DNA of 64,000 nucleotides from Actinomadura rudentiformis (GTDB taxonomy: Bacteria; Actinomycetota; Actinomycetes; Streptosporangiales; Streptosporangiaceae). The stretch lies in NCBI RefSeq assembly GCF_008923185.1, contig NZ_WBMT01000012.1, forward strand, positions 248,001-312,000, in the 5' to 3' direction. Both the position numbers and the translations under genes were made by a program. Below, one piece after another: positions 35,465 through 44,600 of the stretch; position 1 is the first letter of the stretch, and each line of letters opens with the position of its first letter. Below the pieces are notes generated by a model. That model did no database searches. It was not told the origin of the DNA and saw only the letters and a list, made by a program, of their open reading frames with translations.

Positions 35465-36991
35465 ATGAATGACCAGGCATTGCACGCGCGATTCATGCGA
35501 GGGCTCGGCAAGGCGCCACGACAGGTCGCCGTGCGGGTGGGGGCCGATTCGCTCACCTACGAGGAACTGCACGAGCGGGCGGCGCTGTGGGCGGGCGCGC
35601 TGCTGGCGAGCGCGGACGAGCGCCCGCGGCAGGTCGGCGTGCTGGCGGCGAAGAGCCTCGACGCCTACGCGGCGGTGCTCGCGGCACTCTACGCGGGGGC
35701 CACGGTCGTGCCGCTGAACCCCGGCTTCCCGGCGGCGCGGATCCGGCGGATGCTGGAGTTTGCGGACGTGTCGGCCGTCGTCGCCGACGAGCGTGGGCTG
35801 GACGCGTTGCCGCACGTGCTGGACGCCGGATTCGCCCCGCCGGTGCTGGCGGCCGGCGGGCGGATGCCGGTCTCGGCGGTCGCCGCGCAGGTGCCGGTCA
35901 CGGCGGCGGGCGCGCTGAGCGAGCCCTGTGCGGTACGGGGAGACGACGTCGCGTACGTCCTGTTCACCTCCGGGTCGACGGGCAGGCCGAAGGGCGTGCC
36001 GATCACGCACGGGAACATGGCCCACTACTTCGGGCTCCTCGACCGGCGGTACGACTTCAACGCCGATGACGTGTTCTCGCAGACGTTCGACCTCAACTTC
36101 GACTGCGCCACGTTCGACATCTTCTGCGCCTGGGGAGCGGGTGCCGCGGTGCACGCCGTGCCGCCGCAGGCGTACCGGGACATGCCCGCGTTCGTCGAGG
36201 AGCGGGGGATGACGGTGTGGTTCTCGACCCCGAGCGCCATCTCCCTGGTGCGTCGGCTCGGCGGTCTCGGAGCGGGCACGATGCCGTCGTTGCGGTGGAG
36301 CTTCTTCGCAGGGGAGGCGCTGAGGTGCGCCGACGCGGCCGGCTGGCAGGAGGCGGCGGACGGGTCGACGGTGGAGAACCTCTACGGGCCGACCGAGCTG
36401 ACCGTCACGGTGACCGGGCATCGCTGGGATCCGGAGATCTCGCCCGGACTCGGCGTGAACGGGATCGTTCCCATAGGCCGGCCGCACGACGGCCACGACC
36501 ACCTGCTGCTCGACGAGCATGACGGCGAGGGTGAGCTGTGCGTCGCCGGGCCCCAGCTGACGCCGGGATATCTCGATCCGGCCGACAACGAGGGCAGGTA
36601 CCTGGAGCGGGACGGACGGACCTGGTACCGGACGGGTGACCGGGTGCGGTGCCTGGGCAACGGGGAACTGGCCTACCTGGGGCGGCTGGACTCGCAGGTG
36701 CAGGTCCAGGGCGTACGCGTCGAACTCCCCGAGATCGAGCACGCGCTGCGGGGTTGTGACGGGGTGGAGGACGCCGTCGTCGTGCTGGGGGAGAGCACCG
36801 CCGGGGGCGATGAGCTCGTCGCCTTCTACACCGGTGCGCGGACGGGCCCGGGTGAGCTGGCGGCGCGGTTGCGGGAGACCCTCCCGGCCGCGATCGTGCC
36901 GCGGCGCTACCGGTATCTGCGCGACTTCCCACTGAATTCCAATCGGAAAATCGACCGCCGTTCGCTGGCCGCGGAGGCTAGGGGCTCTTAG
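35465..36991 (+). CDS. amino-acid adenylating enzyme (VinM-like)
   Basis: A 508-residue stand-alone NRPS-type adenylation enzyme. Core motifs in order are YVLFTSGSTGRPKGVPITHGN (A3), the FDLNFDCATFDIF region (A4), NLYGPTELTVTV (A5), GELCVAGPQLTPGY (A6), YRTGDRVR (A7), GRLDSQVQVQGVRVE (A8) and NSNRKIDRRSL with the catalytic Lys (A10). In vicenistatin-type pathways the VinM enzyme adds a protecting amino acid, alanine in vicenistatin, to the ACP-bound beta-amino acid. That role is inferred from context; the residue activated here is not predicted. GGAGGG precedes the ATG at 35465. Confidence 0.85.
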   Translation: MNDQALHARFMRGLGKAPRQVAVRVGADSLTYEELHERAALWAGALLASADERPRQVGVLAAKSLDAYAAVLAALYAGATVVPLNPGFPAARIRRMLEFADVSAVVADERGLDALPHVLDAGFAPPVLAAGGRMPVSAVAAQVPVTAAGALSEPCAVRGDDVAYVLFTSGSTGRPKGVPITHGNMAHYFGLLDRRYDFNADDVFSQTFDLNFDCATFDIFCAWGAGAAVHAVPPQAYRDMPAFVEERGMTVWFSTPSAISLVRRLGGLGAGTMPSLRWSFFAGEALRCADAAGWQEAADGSTVENLYGPTELTVTVTGHRWDPEISPGLGVNGIVPIGRPHDGHDHLLLDEHDGEGELCVAGPQLTPGYLDPADNEGRYLERDGRTWYRTGDRVRCLGNGELAYLGRLDSQVQVQGVRVELPEIEHALRGCDGVEDAVVVLGESTAGGDELVAFYTGARTGPGELAARLRETLPAAIVPRRYRYLRDFPLNSNRKIDRRSLAAEARGS

Positions 36992-36996
36992 GGGTG
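36979..36996 (+). promoter_or_regulatory. cluster direct-repeat element, copy 3
   Basis: TAGGGG-CTCTT-AGGGGTG, overlapping the stop of the first adenylation gene and lying 90 nt before the second. It should control the long operon 37087-57101. Confidence 0.6.
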
Positions 36997-37086
36997 TGGG
37001 TGTGAGGCGGCCCCTGCCTACATTTTCTGGTATCGCAGTCCAAAATATGTGTGCCTTTTGGGTGCGCATTTTCCTGTCATAGGGGA

Positions 37087-38601
37087 ATGGCGTTGGAAGC
37101 GCAGCTGATCCACGATCTGTTGTACGACGCGGTGTCGACCGCGCCGGACGTGCCCGCCATCCGAGACGCCACCGGGGTGTGGTCCTACCGAGAACTGTCC
37201 GAAGCGAGCCACGCGTTCGCCCGCTGGCTGCGGGCGCGGGGCCTGCGGCCGGGCGATCGCCTGGTCGTGCGACTGCCGAGCCGCCGCGAGTTGGTGGCCA
37301 TGTTCTACGGCGCGAGCCGGTGCGGGGTGGTCTTCGTGCCGCTCAACCCGGCGATGAAGACGTTCCATCTCTCGTCCGTGCTGGCCAATGCCGAGCCGGC
37401 TCTCGTCGTGGGCGAGGGAGAGGGGCTCGGGAGCCTCCGGGCGGCCACCGAAGCGCCGGTCCGGGACGCACGCGAGATCTGGGCCGAGGTCGCGGGGACG
37501 GCGGGGCAGGGACGCGGTGCCGATGCCGACGACGACGTCGACGTCCGGCCGGACGACCTCGCGGTACTGATCTACACCTCCGGCAGCACCTCGGCGCCCA
37601 AGGCGGTGATGTGCGCGCACGCCCAGGTCGTCTTCGCAACGGCGGCGATGCAGGCGGAGCTGGGGTACCGGCCGGACGACGTGGTCTTCTGCCGCTTTCC
37701 GATCTCGTGGGACTACGGCCTCTACAAGGTGCTGATGTCGGCGGTCGGGCGGTGCGAGCTCGTGCTGGCGGGTGAGGAGGGGGACCTCACGCTGCTGCGG
37801 CGGATGCGGGAGGTCGGCGCGACGATCGTGCCGATCGTGCCGTCGTTCGCCGCGATGGTCGTCACGATGGCCGGGCGGGACGGCGCGGCGCCGCCGCCGG
37901 TCCGGATGTTCACCAACACGGGCGCGGCGCTGCCTGCCGCCACCATCGACGCCCTCCGGGACCGCTTCCCCGGGGCCCGGGTGGTCCGCCAGTTCGGGCT
38001 GACCGAGTGCAAGAGGATCTCGATCATGCCTCCGGAGCAGGACCGGGAACGGCCAGGCTCGGTCGGCCGTCCGCTGCGCGGCACCACCGTGGAGATCCTC
38101 GGCCCCGACGGCGCGCCGGTGCCGGCCGGGGAGGTCGGTGAGATCGTCGTGAGCGGACCGCACGTCATGCCCGGCTACTGGAGGCTGCCGGAGCTCACGG
38201 CCCGGACGTTCCGTCCCGATCCGCGCACGGGCACGCCGCGGCTGCACACCGGCGACTACGGGAGCGTCGACGAGGACGGCTACCTGTACTTCGAGGGCCG
38301 CCGCGACGACGTCTTCAAACGCAAGGGCATCCGGATGAGCACCCTGGAGATCGAGGCCGCCGCCATGGACCTTCCGGGGGTGCGCGGAGCCGCCGCGCTG
38401 CCGCCGGGCGAGGGGCGCGACCTGGCGATCGTGGTGGCGGGCGACCTGGCTCCGCGCGAGGTGCTGCGCGGCCTGGCGGAACGTCTCGAACCCGCGAAGG
38501 TGCCGGGCATCTGCAAGGTCGTGGACGAGCTGCCGCTGACCCAGCACGGCAAGAACGCCCGCGACGCGCTCGCCGGCCTGCTCACGGCGGGCACGCGATG
38601 A
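37087..38601 (+). CDS. beta-amino-acid adenylating enzyme (VinN-like)
   Basis: A 504-residue stand-alone adenylation enzyme. Motifs seen are LIYTSGSTSAPKAVMCAH (A3), MFTNTGAALP and RQFGLTECKRIS (A5), GEIVVSGPHVMPGYW (A6), LHTGDYGSVDEDGYLYFEGRRDDVFKRKGIRM (A7-A8) and LPLTQHGKNARD with the catalytic Lys (A10). The gene order adenylase-decarboxylase-mutase subunits suggests it activates 3-methylaspartate through its beta-carboxylate and loads it on the free ACP, as VinN does. Aspartate itself (fluvirucin-type) is the main alternative, but the adjacent mutase argues against it. It is the first gene of a five-gene operon joined by ATGA overlaps. Confidence 0.85.
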   Translation: MALEAQLIHDLLYDAVSTAPDVPAIRDATGVWSYRELSEASHAFARWLRARGLRPGDRLVVRLPSRRELVAMFYGASRCGVVFVPLNPAMKTFHLSSVLANAEPALVVGEGEGLGSLRAATEAPVRDAREIWAEVAGTAGQGRGADADDDVDVRPDDLAVLIYTSGSTSAPKAVMCAHAQVVFATAAMQAELGYRPDDVVFCRFPISWDYGLYKVLMSAVGRCELVLAGEEGDLTLLRRMREVGATIVPIVPSFAAMVVTMAGRDGAAPPPVRMFTNTGAALPAATIDALRDRFPGARVVRQFGLTECKRISIMPPEQDRERPGSVGRPLRGTTVEILGPDGAPVPAGEVGEIVVSGPHVMPGYWRLPELTARTFRPDPRTGTPRLHTGDYGSVDEDGYLYFEGRRDDVFKRKGIRMSTLEIEAAAMDLPGVRGAAALPPGEGRDLAIVVAGDLAPREVLRGLAERLEPAKVPGICKVVDELPLTQHGKNARDALAGLLTAGTR

Positions 38602-39833
38602 ACGGCCGGCACGCGATGAACGGCCGGTACGCGGAGCTGGCCGCCCGGTTCGGGACACCGCTGTACGTGTACGACCTCGACGAGGCGGAGGCGGCGCGCC
38701 GCGAGCTGGCCGAGGCTCTGCCGGACGGGGTCGAGATCTTCTACGCTCTGAAGGCCAACCCGCATCCCGAACTGGTCCGGGCGCTGCGCTGCCGGCCCGA
38801 GATCAGCTCCACGGGCGAGCTGGCGGCCGCGCTCGCCGCCGGGGCCGCCGGCGCCGACTGCCTCTACACCGGACCGGGCAAGACGGCCGGTGAGCTGCGC
38901 GAGGCGATCGCACGCGGCGTCCGGGCGTTCTCCGCCGAGTCCGCCACGGACGTGGAGCACATCGGCGCGGCGGCGCGGGAGCGGAACGTCGTCGCCGACG
39001 TGCTGCTGCGGATCAACGCCGCGTCGGCGAGCGCCACCACCGGGATCCGGATGACGGGCACGCCGACGCAGTTCGGCTTCGACTGCGAGGCGCTGCCCGC
39101 GGTCATGCCCCGGCTCCGGCGCGCGCGGGGCGTACGGCTGGCGGGCCTGCACTTCTTCCCGCTGAGCAACGCCACGGACGAGGCCGCGCTGACCGGCGAG
39201 TTCCAGGCGACGATCGAGCTGGCGGCGCGGCTGGCGGGCGAGCTGGAACTGCCGCTTCGGCTGGTCGACATCGGTGGCGGGTTCGCGGCGCCGTACGCCG
39301 TGCCGGGGCGGCGGGCCTCCTATCCCAAGCTGCGTTCCGACCTGGAGAGCGCCCTCGACCTGCACCTGCACGGATGGCGCGACGGCGAGCCGCAGATCGC
39401 CTGCGAGTCCGGCCGGTACCTGATCAGCGGCGCCGGGACGCTGGTGGCCTCGGTCAGCAACGTCAAGGTCAGCCGGGGCCGCAAGTTCGTGATCCTGGAC
39501 GCCGGCATCAACGCCCTCGGCGGCCTGTCCGGGCTGGGCCGGCTGCTGCCCGTCGAGGTCGGGCCGGACTCGGGCGAACCGGTCGAACGCGCCAGCCTCG
39601 TCGGGCCGCTCTGCACGCCCGGCGACATCCTCGGCCGCCAGATCGAGGTGCCGGCGCTCGGCCCGGGCGATCTGGTGACCGTCCCGAACGTCGGCGCCTA
39701 CGGGGTGACCGCGAGCCTGCTGGCGTTCCTCGGCAGGCCCGCACCCGTCGAGGTGATCGTGCGGGGCGAGGAGGTCGTGTCGGTCTCGCGGCTGGAGTAC
39801 GCCCGCCGCCACCAGGTGAGCAGCAGCGGATGA
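38598..39833 (+). CDS. PLP-dependent decarboxylase (VinO-like, fold III)
   Basis: A 411-residue protein of the ornithine/diaminopimelate decarboxylase family. The PLP Lys52 is in FYALKANPHPEL. HFFPLSN and DIGGGFAAPY contact the cofactor, ESGRYLISGAGTLV follows, and GPLCTPGDIL carries the active-site Cys from the neighbouring subunit. By analogy with VinO it removes the alpha-carboxylate of ACP-bound 3-methylaspartate to leave a 3-aminoisobutyryl group. The start overlaps the previous stop as ATGA. The first 18 bases are duplicated in tandem (MNGRHA-MNGRYA), so an ATG at 38616 could also serve. Confidence 0.88.
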   Translation: MNGRHAMNGRYAELAARFGTPLYVYDLDEAEAARRELAEALPDGVEIFYALKANPHPELVRALRCRPEISSTGELAAALAAGAAGADCLYTGPGKTAGELREAIARGVRAFSAESATDVEHIGAAARERNVVADVLLRINAASASATTGIRMTGTPTQFGFDCEALPAVMPRLRRARGVRLAGLHFFPLSNATDEAALTGEFQATIELAARLAGELELPLRLVDIGGGFAAPYAVPGRRASYPKLRSDLESALDLHLHGWRDGEPQIACESGRYLISGAGTLVASVSNVKVSRGRKFVILDAGINALGGLSGLGRLLPVEVGPDSGEPVERASLVGPLCTPGDILGRQIEVPALGPGDLVTVPNVGAYGVTASLLAFLGRPAPVEVIVRGEEVVSVSRLEYARRHQVSSSG

Positions 39834-40324
39834 GCGACGTCGTGCCCCGTCCCGGGGTCGTGGTGGTGAGCGGCGTCGCGTCCGACTCGCACACGTGGAA
39901 TCTGGTCTTCCTCCAGCTGCTCTTGGAGGAGCTGGGGTACGAGGTCGTCAACCTTGGGCCGTGCGTACCCGACGACGTCCTGGTCGAGGAGTGCGAACGG
40001 CTGGCGCCCGTGATGGTGGTCCTCAGCAGCGTCAACGGGCACGGTCACCAGGACGGCGCGCGGTCTGTCCGGCGGCTGCGGGCATCACAGCAGCTGGTGG
40101 GCCTGCCCATCGCGATCGGCGGGAAGCTCGGCATCCACGAGAAGGACAACGCGGCGCACGTGCGCAAGCTGCTGGACGCGGGCTTCGACGCCGTCTTCGC
40201 CGACGGCGACGAGCGGGTGGTCGACTTCCAGCGGTTCGTCCGCGCCCTTCCGGGCGGTGCTCCAGGACCGGCCGTGGACGGCGGTGTTCCGGAACCGGCG
40301 GTGGACGGCGGCGTTCCGCGATGA
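39830..40324 (+). CDS. glutamate mutase S-subunit-like, B12-binding (VinH-like)
   Basis: A 164-residue cobalamin-binding protein with a Rossmann-like fold. The lower-ligand histidine (His21) is in ASDSHTWN. The normal DxHxxG motif here ends in Asn instead of Gly. LSSVNGHGHQDG and IGGKLGIHEKDN match the later conserved loops of glutamate mutase S. It pairs with the next gene to convert glutamate to 3-methylaspartate. A tandem duplication at the C-terminus (PAVDGGVPEPAVDGGVPR) extends it by about 20 residues. ATGA overlaps link both ends to neighbours. Confidence 0.9.
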   Translation: MSDVVPRPGVVVVSGVASDSHTWNLVFLQLLLEELGYEVVNLGPCVPDDVLVEECERLAPVMVVLSSVNGHGHQDGARSVRRLRASQQLVGLPIAIGGKLGIHEKDNAAHVRKLLDAGFDAVFADGDERVVDFQRFVRALPGGAPGPAVDGGVPEPAVDGGVPR

Positions 40325-41628
40325 GGCCGCCTCTGGACTTCGGTGCGTTCGTCCGGCGGCACGGCGGCGGGGACGGCGGCCCCGTCGTCCAGCCGCGCAT
40401 GGGGTTCGGCCGGCCCGCGCAGATGCGGGCCGGGCTGGCGGCGACGCGGCGGGCGAACGCCACCACCGTCGGCACCATCACGCTCGACTCCTACACCCGG
40501 GTCGGCGAGCCCGACATGGCGGCGCGGGCGCTGCACGAGGGCGCCGAGCTGAACGGGTATCCGATCGTCACCCACGACGCGGCGGTCACGGGCGCGGTGC
40601 TGTCCGGGATCGTCGATGACGACTTCCCTGTGCAGATCCGGCACGGCTCGGCGATGCCGCGCGACATCTTCACCGCGCTCACCGCGCTCTCCCTGAACGC
40701 CACCGAGGGCGGCCCGATCTCCTACTGCCTGCCCTATGGCCGCACCCCGCTGGAGGAGTCGGTCCGCAACTGGGCCGAATGCGCGGAACGTTTCGCGGGG
40801 CTTCGCGAACGCGGGATCGAGCCGCATCTGGAGACGTTCGGCGGTTGCATGCTGGGGCAGTTGTGCCCGCCCGGCCAGCTCGTGGCGCTGAGCGCCCTGG
40901 AGGCGCTCTTCTTCTACCAGCACGGCATCCGCAGCCTCTCGGTGAGCTACGCGCAGCAGACCAGCTTCGAGCAGGACTGCGAGGCGCTCACGGCGCTGCG
41001 GCGGCTCTGCCGGGCACTGCTGCCGACCGACAACTGGCACGTTGTGGTCTACGCGTACATGGGCCTCTACCCGGCCACCGACGGCGGCGCCTACCGGCTG
41101 CTGGGGCAGGCCGCCGAACTCGCGGCGGCCACGGGAGCCGAACGGCTCATCGTCAAGACCGTCGCCGAGTCGCGGCGCATCCCGACCATCGAGGAGAACG
41201 TCGCCGCCCTCGAGTACGCGGGGGCGGCCGCGGCGGCGACCGAGACGATGGCGGGCGGCGCCCCGGCCGACTCGGAGACCTACCAGGAGGCGCTCGCACT
41301 GATCGAGGCCGTCCTGAACCTCGACGGCGACGTCGGGCGCGCGCTGCTGACCGCGTTCCGGCGCGGCTACCTCGACATTCCCTACTGCCTGCACCCCGAC
41401 AACGCGGGCCGCGCCCGCGGCTACATCGCCGACGACGGGCGGCTGCGGTGGGCCGAACGGGGCGCGCTGCCCCTGGGCCGCGGCGGTCCGGGCGGTGACG
41501 GCGGCACGGGCGCGCGGCGCGTGACCTCGGCGGGTCTGCTCGCCGACCTCTCGTACGTACGGCGGACCTTCGACACGGAACCGCTGAAGCCCGGAGACAC
41601 ACAGGGCCGATTGGGAGCACACCAATGA
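40321..41628 (+). CDS. glutamate mutase E-subunit-like catalytic protein (VinI-like)
   Basis: A 435-residue TIM-barrel subunit of adenosylcobalamin-dependent glutamate (methylaspartate) mutase. Conserved blocks are PVVQPRMGFG, TVGTITLDSYTRVGEPDMA, QIRHGSAMP with a substrate-binding Arg, YCLPYGRTPLEESVRNW, HLETFGGCMLGQLCPP, and ESRRIPTIEENVAALEYA. With the S subunit it makes (2S,3S)-3-methylaspartate, the precursor of the 3-aminoisobutyrate starter. The C-terminal 40 residues are Gly/Arg-rich. It shares ATGA overlaps with the S subunit upstream and the PKS downstream, so stoichiometric expression is expected. Confidence 0.92.
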   Translation: MRPPLDFGAFVRRHGGGDGGPVVQPRMGFGRPAQMRAGLAATRRANATTVGTITLDSYTRVGEPDMAARALHEGAELNGYPIVTHDAAVTGAVLSGIVDDDFPVQIRHGSAMPRDIFTALTALSLNATEGGPISYCLPYGRTPLEESVRNWAECAERFAGLRERGIEPHLETFGGCMLGQLCPPGQLVALSALEALFFYQHGIRSLSVSYAQQTSFEQDCEALTALRRLCRALLPTDNWHVVVYAYMGLYPATDGGAYRLLGQAAELAAATGAERLIVKTVAESRRIPTIEENVAALEYAGAAAAATETMAGGAPADSETYQEALALIEAVLNLDGDVGRALLTAFRRGYLDIPYCLHPDNAGRARGYIADDGRLRWAERGALPLGRGGPGGDGGTGARRVTSAGLLADLSYVRRTFDTEPLKPGDTQGRLGAHQ

Positions 41629-44600
41629 CTGATCTCGACCGTTGTGACATCTCAGGCCTGGCGGCGCTTCCGGAGGCCGAACGGGCCCATCGGCTGCTGG
41701 AGGTCGTGCTCGCGCACACCGAGGCCGCCCTGCGGCAGGTCGAGCGGGCCGGAGACATTCCGTCCCCCGAACCGGCGACCGCGTTCCGCGACCTGGGCCT
41801 GGACTCGCTCGCCCTGGTCGACCTGCAGACCCGCGTGAACGCCGCGACGGGGCTGTCCCTGCCGCCCACGGTCGCGTTCGACCATCCGAGCCCGGCCGCG
41901 CTGGCCCGCCATCTGGGTGAGCTGCTCTTCCAGGACACCGGCACCGGCACGGGAACGGGCACGGGCATCCGGGAAGAGGCCGCTCCCGCTCCCGCCGTCC
42001 ACGACGAGCCGATCGCGATCGTGGGGATCGGGTGCCGCTATCCGGGCGGGGTGGCGTCGCCGGAGGACCTGTGGAGGCTGCTCGCCGACGGCCGCCACGT
42101 CATGTCCGGGTTCCCGGCCGACCGCGGCTGGGATCTGGACCGGCTCTTCGCCGACGACCCCGACGAGCCCGGGACGACGTACGTGCGGGGCGGCGGTTTC
42201 CTGCCGGACGCCGCCGAGTTCGACGCGGACTTCTTCGGGATCGGCCCGCGCGAGGCCGGCGCCATGGACCCGCAGCAGCGCCTGGTGCTGGAGACCGCCT
42301 GGGAGGCCATCGAGCGGGCGGGCATCGACCCGCACTCGCTGCGCGGCAGCCGTTCCGGCGTCTTCATCGGAGCCGAGCCGCAGGACTACGGGATGCGGCT
42401 GCACGAGGCGCCGGACGGGCTCGACGGCTACCTGCTGACCGGCAACACCCCGAGCGTGGTGTCCGGACGGGTCGCCTACGTGCTCGGGCTGGAGGGCCCG
42501 GCGCTCACGATCGACACGGCGTGCTCGGGGTCCCTGGTGGCGCTCCACCTGGCGGTCCAGGCACTGCGGCGCGGCGAGTGCTCGCTCGCCCTGGGCGGCG
42601 GCGTCGCGATCATGGGGAGCCCGGGGACGTTCACCGCGTTCAGCAGGCAGCGCGGCCTGGCGGCGGACGGGATCGTCAAGCCGTTCGCGGCGGCGGCCGA
42701 CGGCACCGGCTTCGCCGAAGGCGTCGGCGTCCTGGTGCTGGAGCGGCTGTCGGACGCGGTCGCGGCCGGTCATCCGGTGCTGGCGGTGGTGCGCGGCTCG
42801 GCGATCAACTCCGACGGGGCCAGCAACGGCCTCACGGCACCGAGCGGACCGGCGCAGCAGCGGGTCATCCGGCAGGCGCTGGCCGACGCGGGCCTCACGG
42901 CCGGCCAGGTCGACGCGGTGGAGGCGCACGGCACCGGGACCACGCTCGGCGACCCCATCGAGGCGACCGCGCTCCTGGCCACCTACGGGCAGGACCATCC
43001 GGCCGAGCGGCCGCTGTGGCTGGGGTCGGTCAAGTCCAACCTCGGCCACACCCAAGCCGCGGCGGGCGTCGCCGGTGTGATCAAGATGATCCTCGCGATG
43101 CGGCACGGTCTGCTCCCGAAGACGCTGCACGTGGACGAGCCCTCGCCGAACGTGGACTGGTCGGCGGGCGAGGTGCGGCTGCTCACCGAGCCGGTGGACT
43201 GGCCTGCCGATGACCGCCCGCGCCGCGCCGGCGTCTCGTCGTTCGGAGTCAGCGGGACGAACGCGCACCTGATCGTGGAGGATGCTCCGGCGGCGGCCGA
43301 GCCCGCGGAAGGCGGCCAGGCCGACTTCGTGACGCCCGTCGTCCTTTCGGCCAAAAGCGAGGAGGCCCTGCGCGGACAGGCCGCACGGCTCCTGGACGTC
43401 GAGGTCACGGCAGGCGACCTCGGCTACTCGCTGGCCACGTCGCGTGCTCTCTTCCGGCATCGTGCGGCGATCGTCGCCGCCGGACGTGACGAACTGGCAC
43501 GAGGGCTGCGAGCCGTCGCGGCCGGGGAGATCCCCGGCACGGTGGCGGGAGGCAGGCTCGCCTTCCTGTTCACGGGGCAGGGCGCGCAGCGGCCCGGGAT
43601 GGGCCGCGAGCTGTACGAGGCGTTCCCGGCGTTCGCCAAGGCCCTCGACGACGCGATCGGCTATCTCGATCTGCAGCTGGACGTCTCGCTCTGGGACGTG
43701 CTGTTCGGGAACGAGCCGGATCTGCTCGACCAGACGATGTACGCCCAATCCGCTCTGTTCGCGGTGGAGGTGGCTCTTTTCCGGTTGGTGGAGTCGTGGG
43801 GGTTGCGGCCTGATTTTGTGGCGGGTCATTCGGTGGGGGAGTTGGCGGCGGCGCATGTGGCGGGTGTGTTGTCGTTGGAGGATGCGGCGACGTTGGTGGG
43901 GGCGCGTGGTCGTTTGATGCAGGAGCTTCCGGCTGGTGGCGCGATGGTGGCGTTGCGTGCGTCGGAGGCCCAGGTCGCTCCGCTGTGTGGTGAGGGTGTG
44001 GCGATCGCTGCGGTGAACGGGCCGGAGTCGGTGGTCATTTCTGGCGTGGTCGAAGCGGTGGAGGCGGTCGCGGCGCGGTTTGAGAAGGCGACGCGGTTGA
44101 GGGTGTCGCATGCGTTCCACTCACCGCTCATGGAACCGGTGCTGGAGGAGTTCCGGCGGGTCGCCCGGATCCTGGAGTACGCGCCGCCCCGGATCCCGGT
44201 CGTGTCGAACGTCACCGGGCGGGCGGCCACCACGGAAGAGCTGTGCTCACCGGACTACTGGGTCAGGCACGTGCGGGCGGCCGTCCGGTTCCGCGACGGC
44301 ATCGAGTGGCTGGCGGCGCAGGGCACCGAGACGTTCCTCGAACTGGGGCCGGACCCGGTGCTGTCGGCGATGGGCCGCGAGTGCGTCGACTCCGACGTCG
44401 CGTTCGCGTCGGCGCTGCGCCGTGAACGTGACGAGACACGGGAACTGCTGGCGGCGGTGGCCATCGCGCACACGCGAGGCGCCCGAGTGGACTGGGAGGC
44501 GTTCTACCAGGGACGCGGCGTGCGGAGAGCCGATCTGCCGACGTACGCGTTCCAGCGGCGCCGTTTCTGGCTGAACACGCCCGCCCCCTCCGCGGGCCCG

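Noticed and set aside
41934..41968. Gly/Thr repeat after the loading ACP and the EETPA repeat near 53023 as special elements
   Set aside because: These are short in-frame tandem repeats in inter-domain linkers, common in PKS proteins and without evident function.
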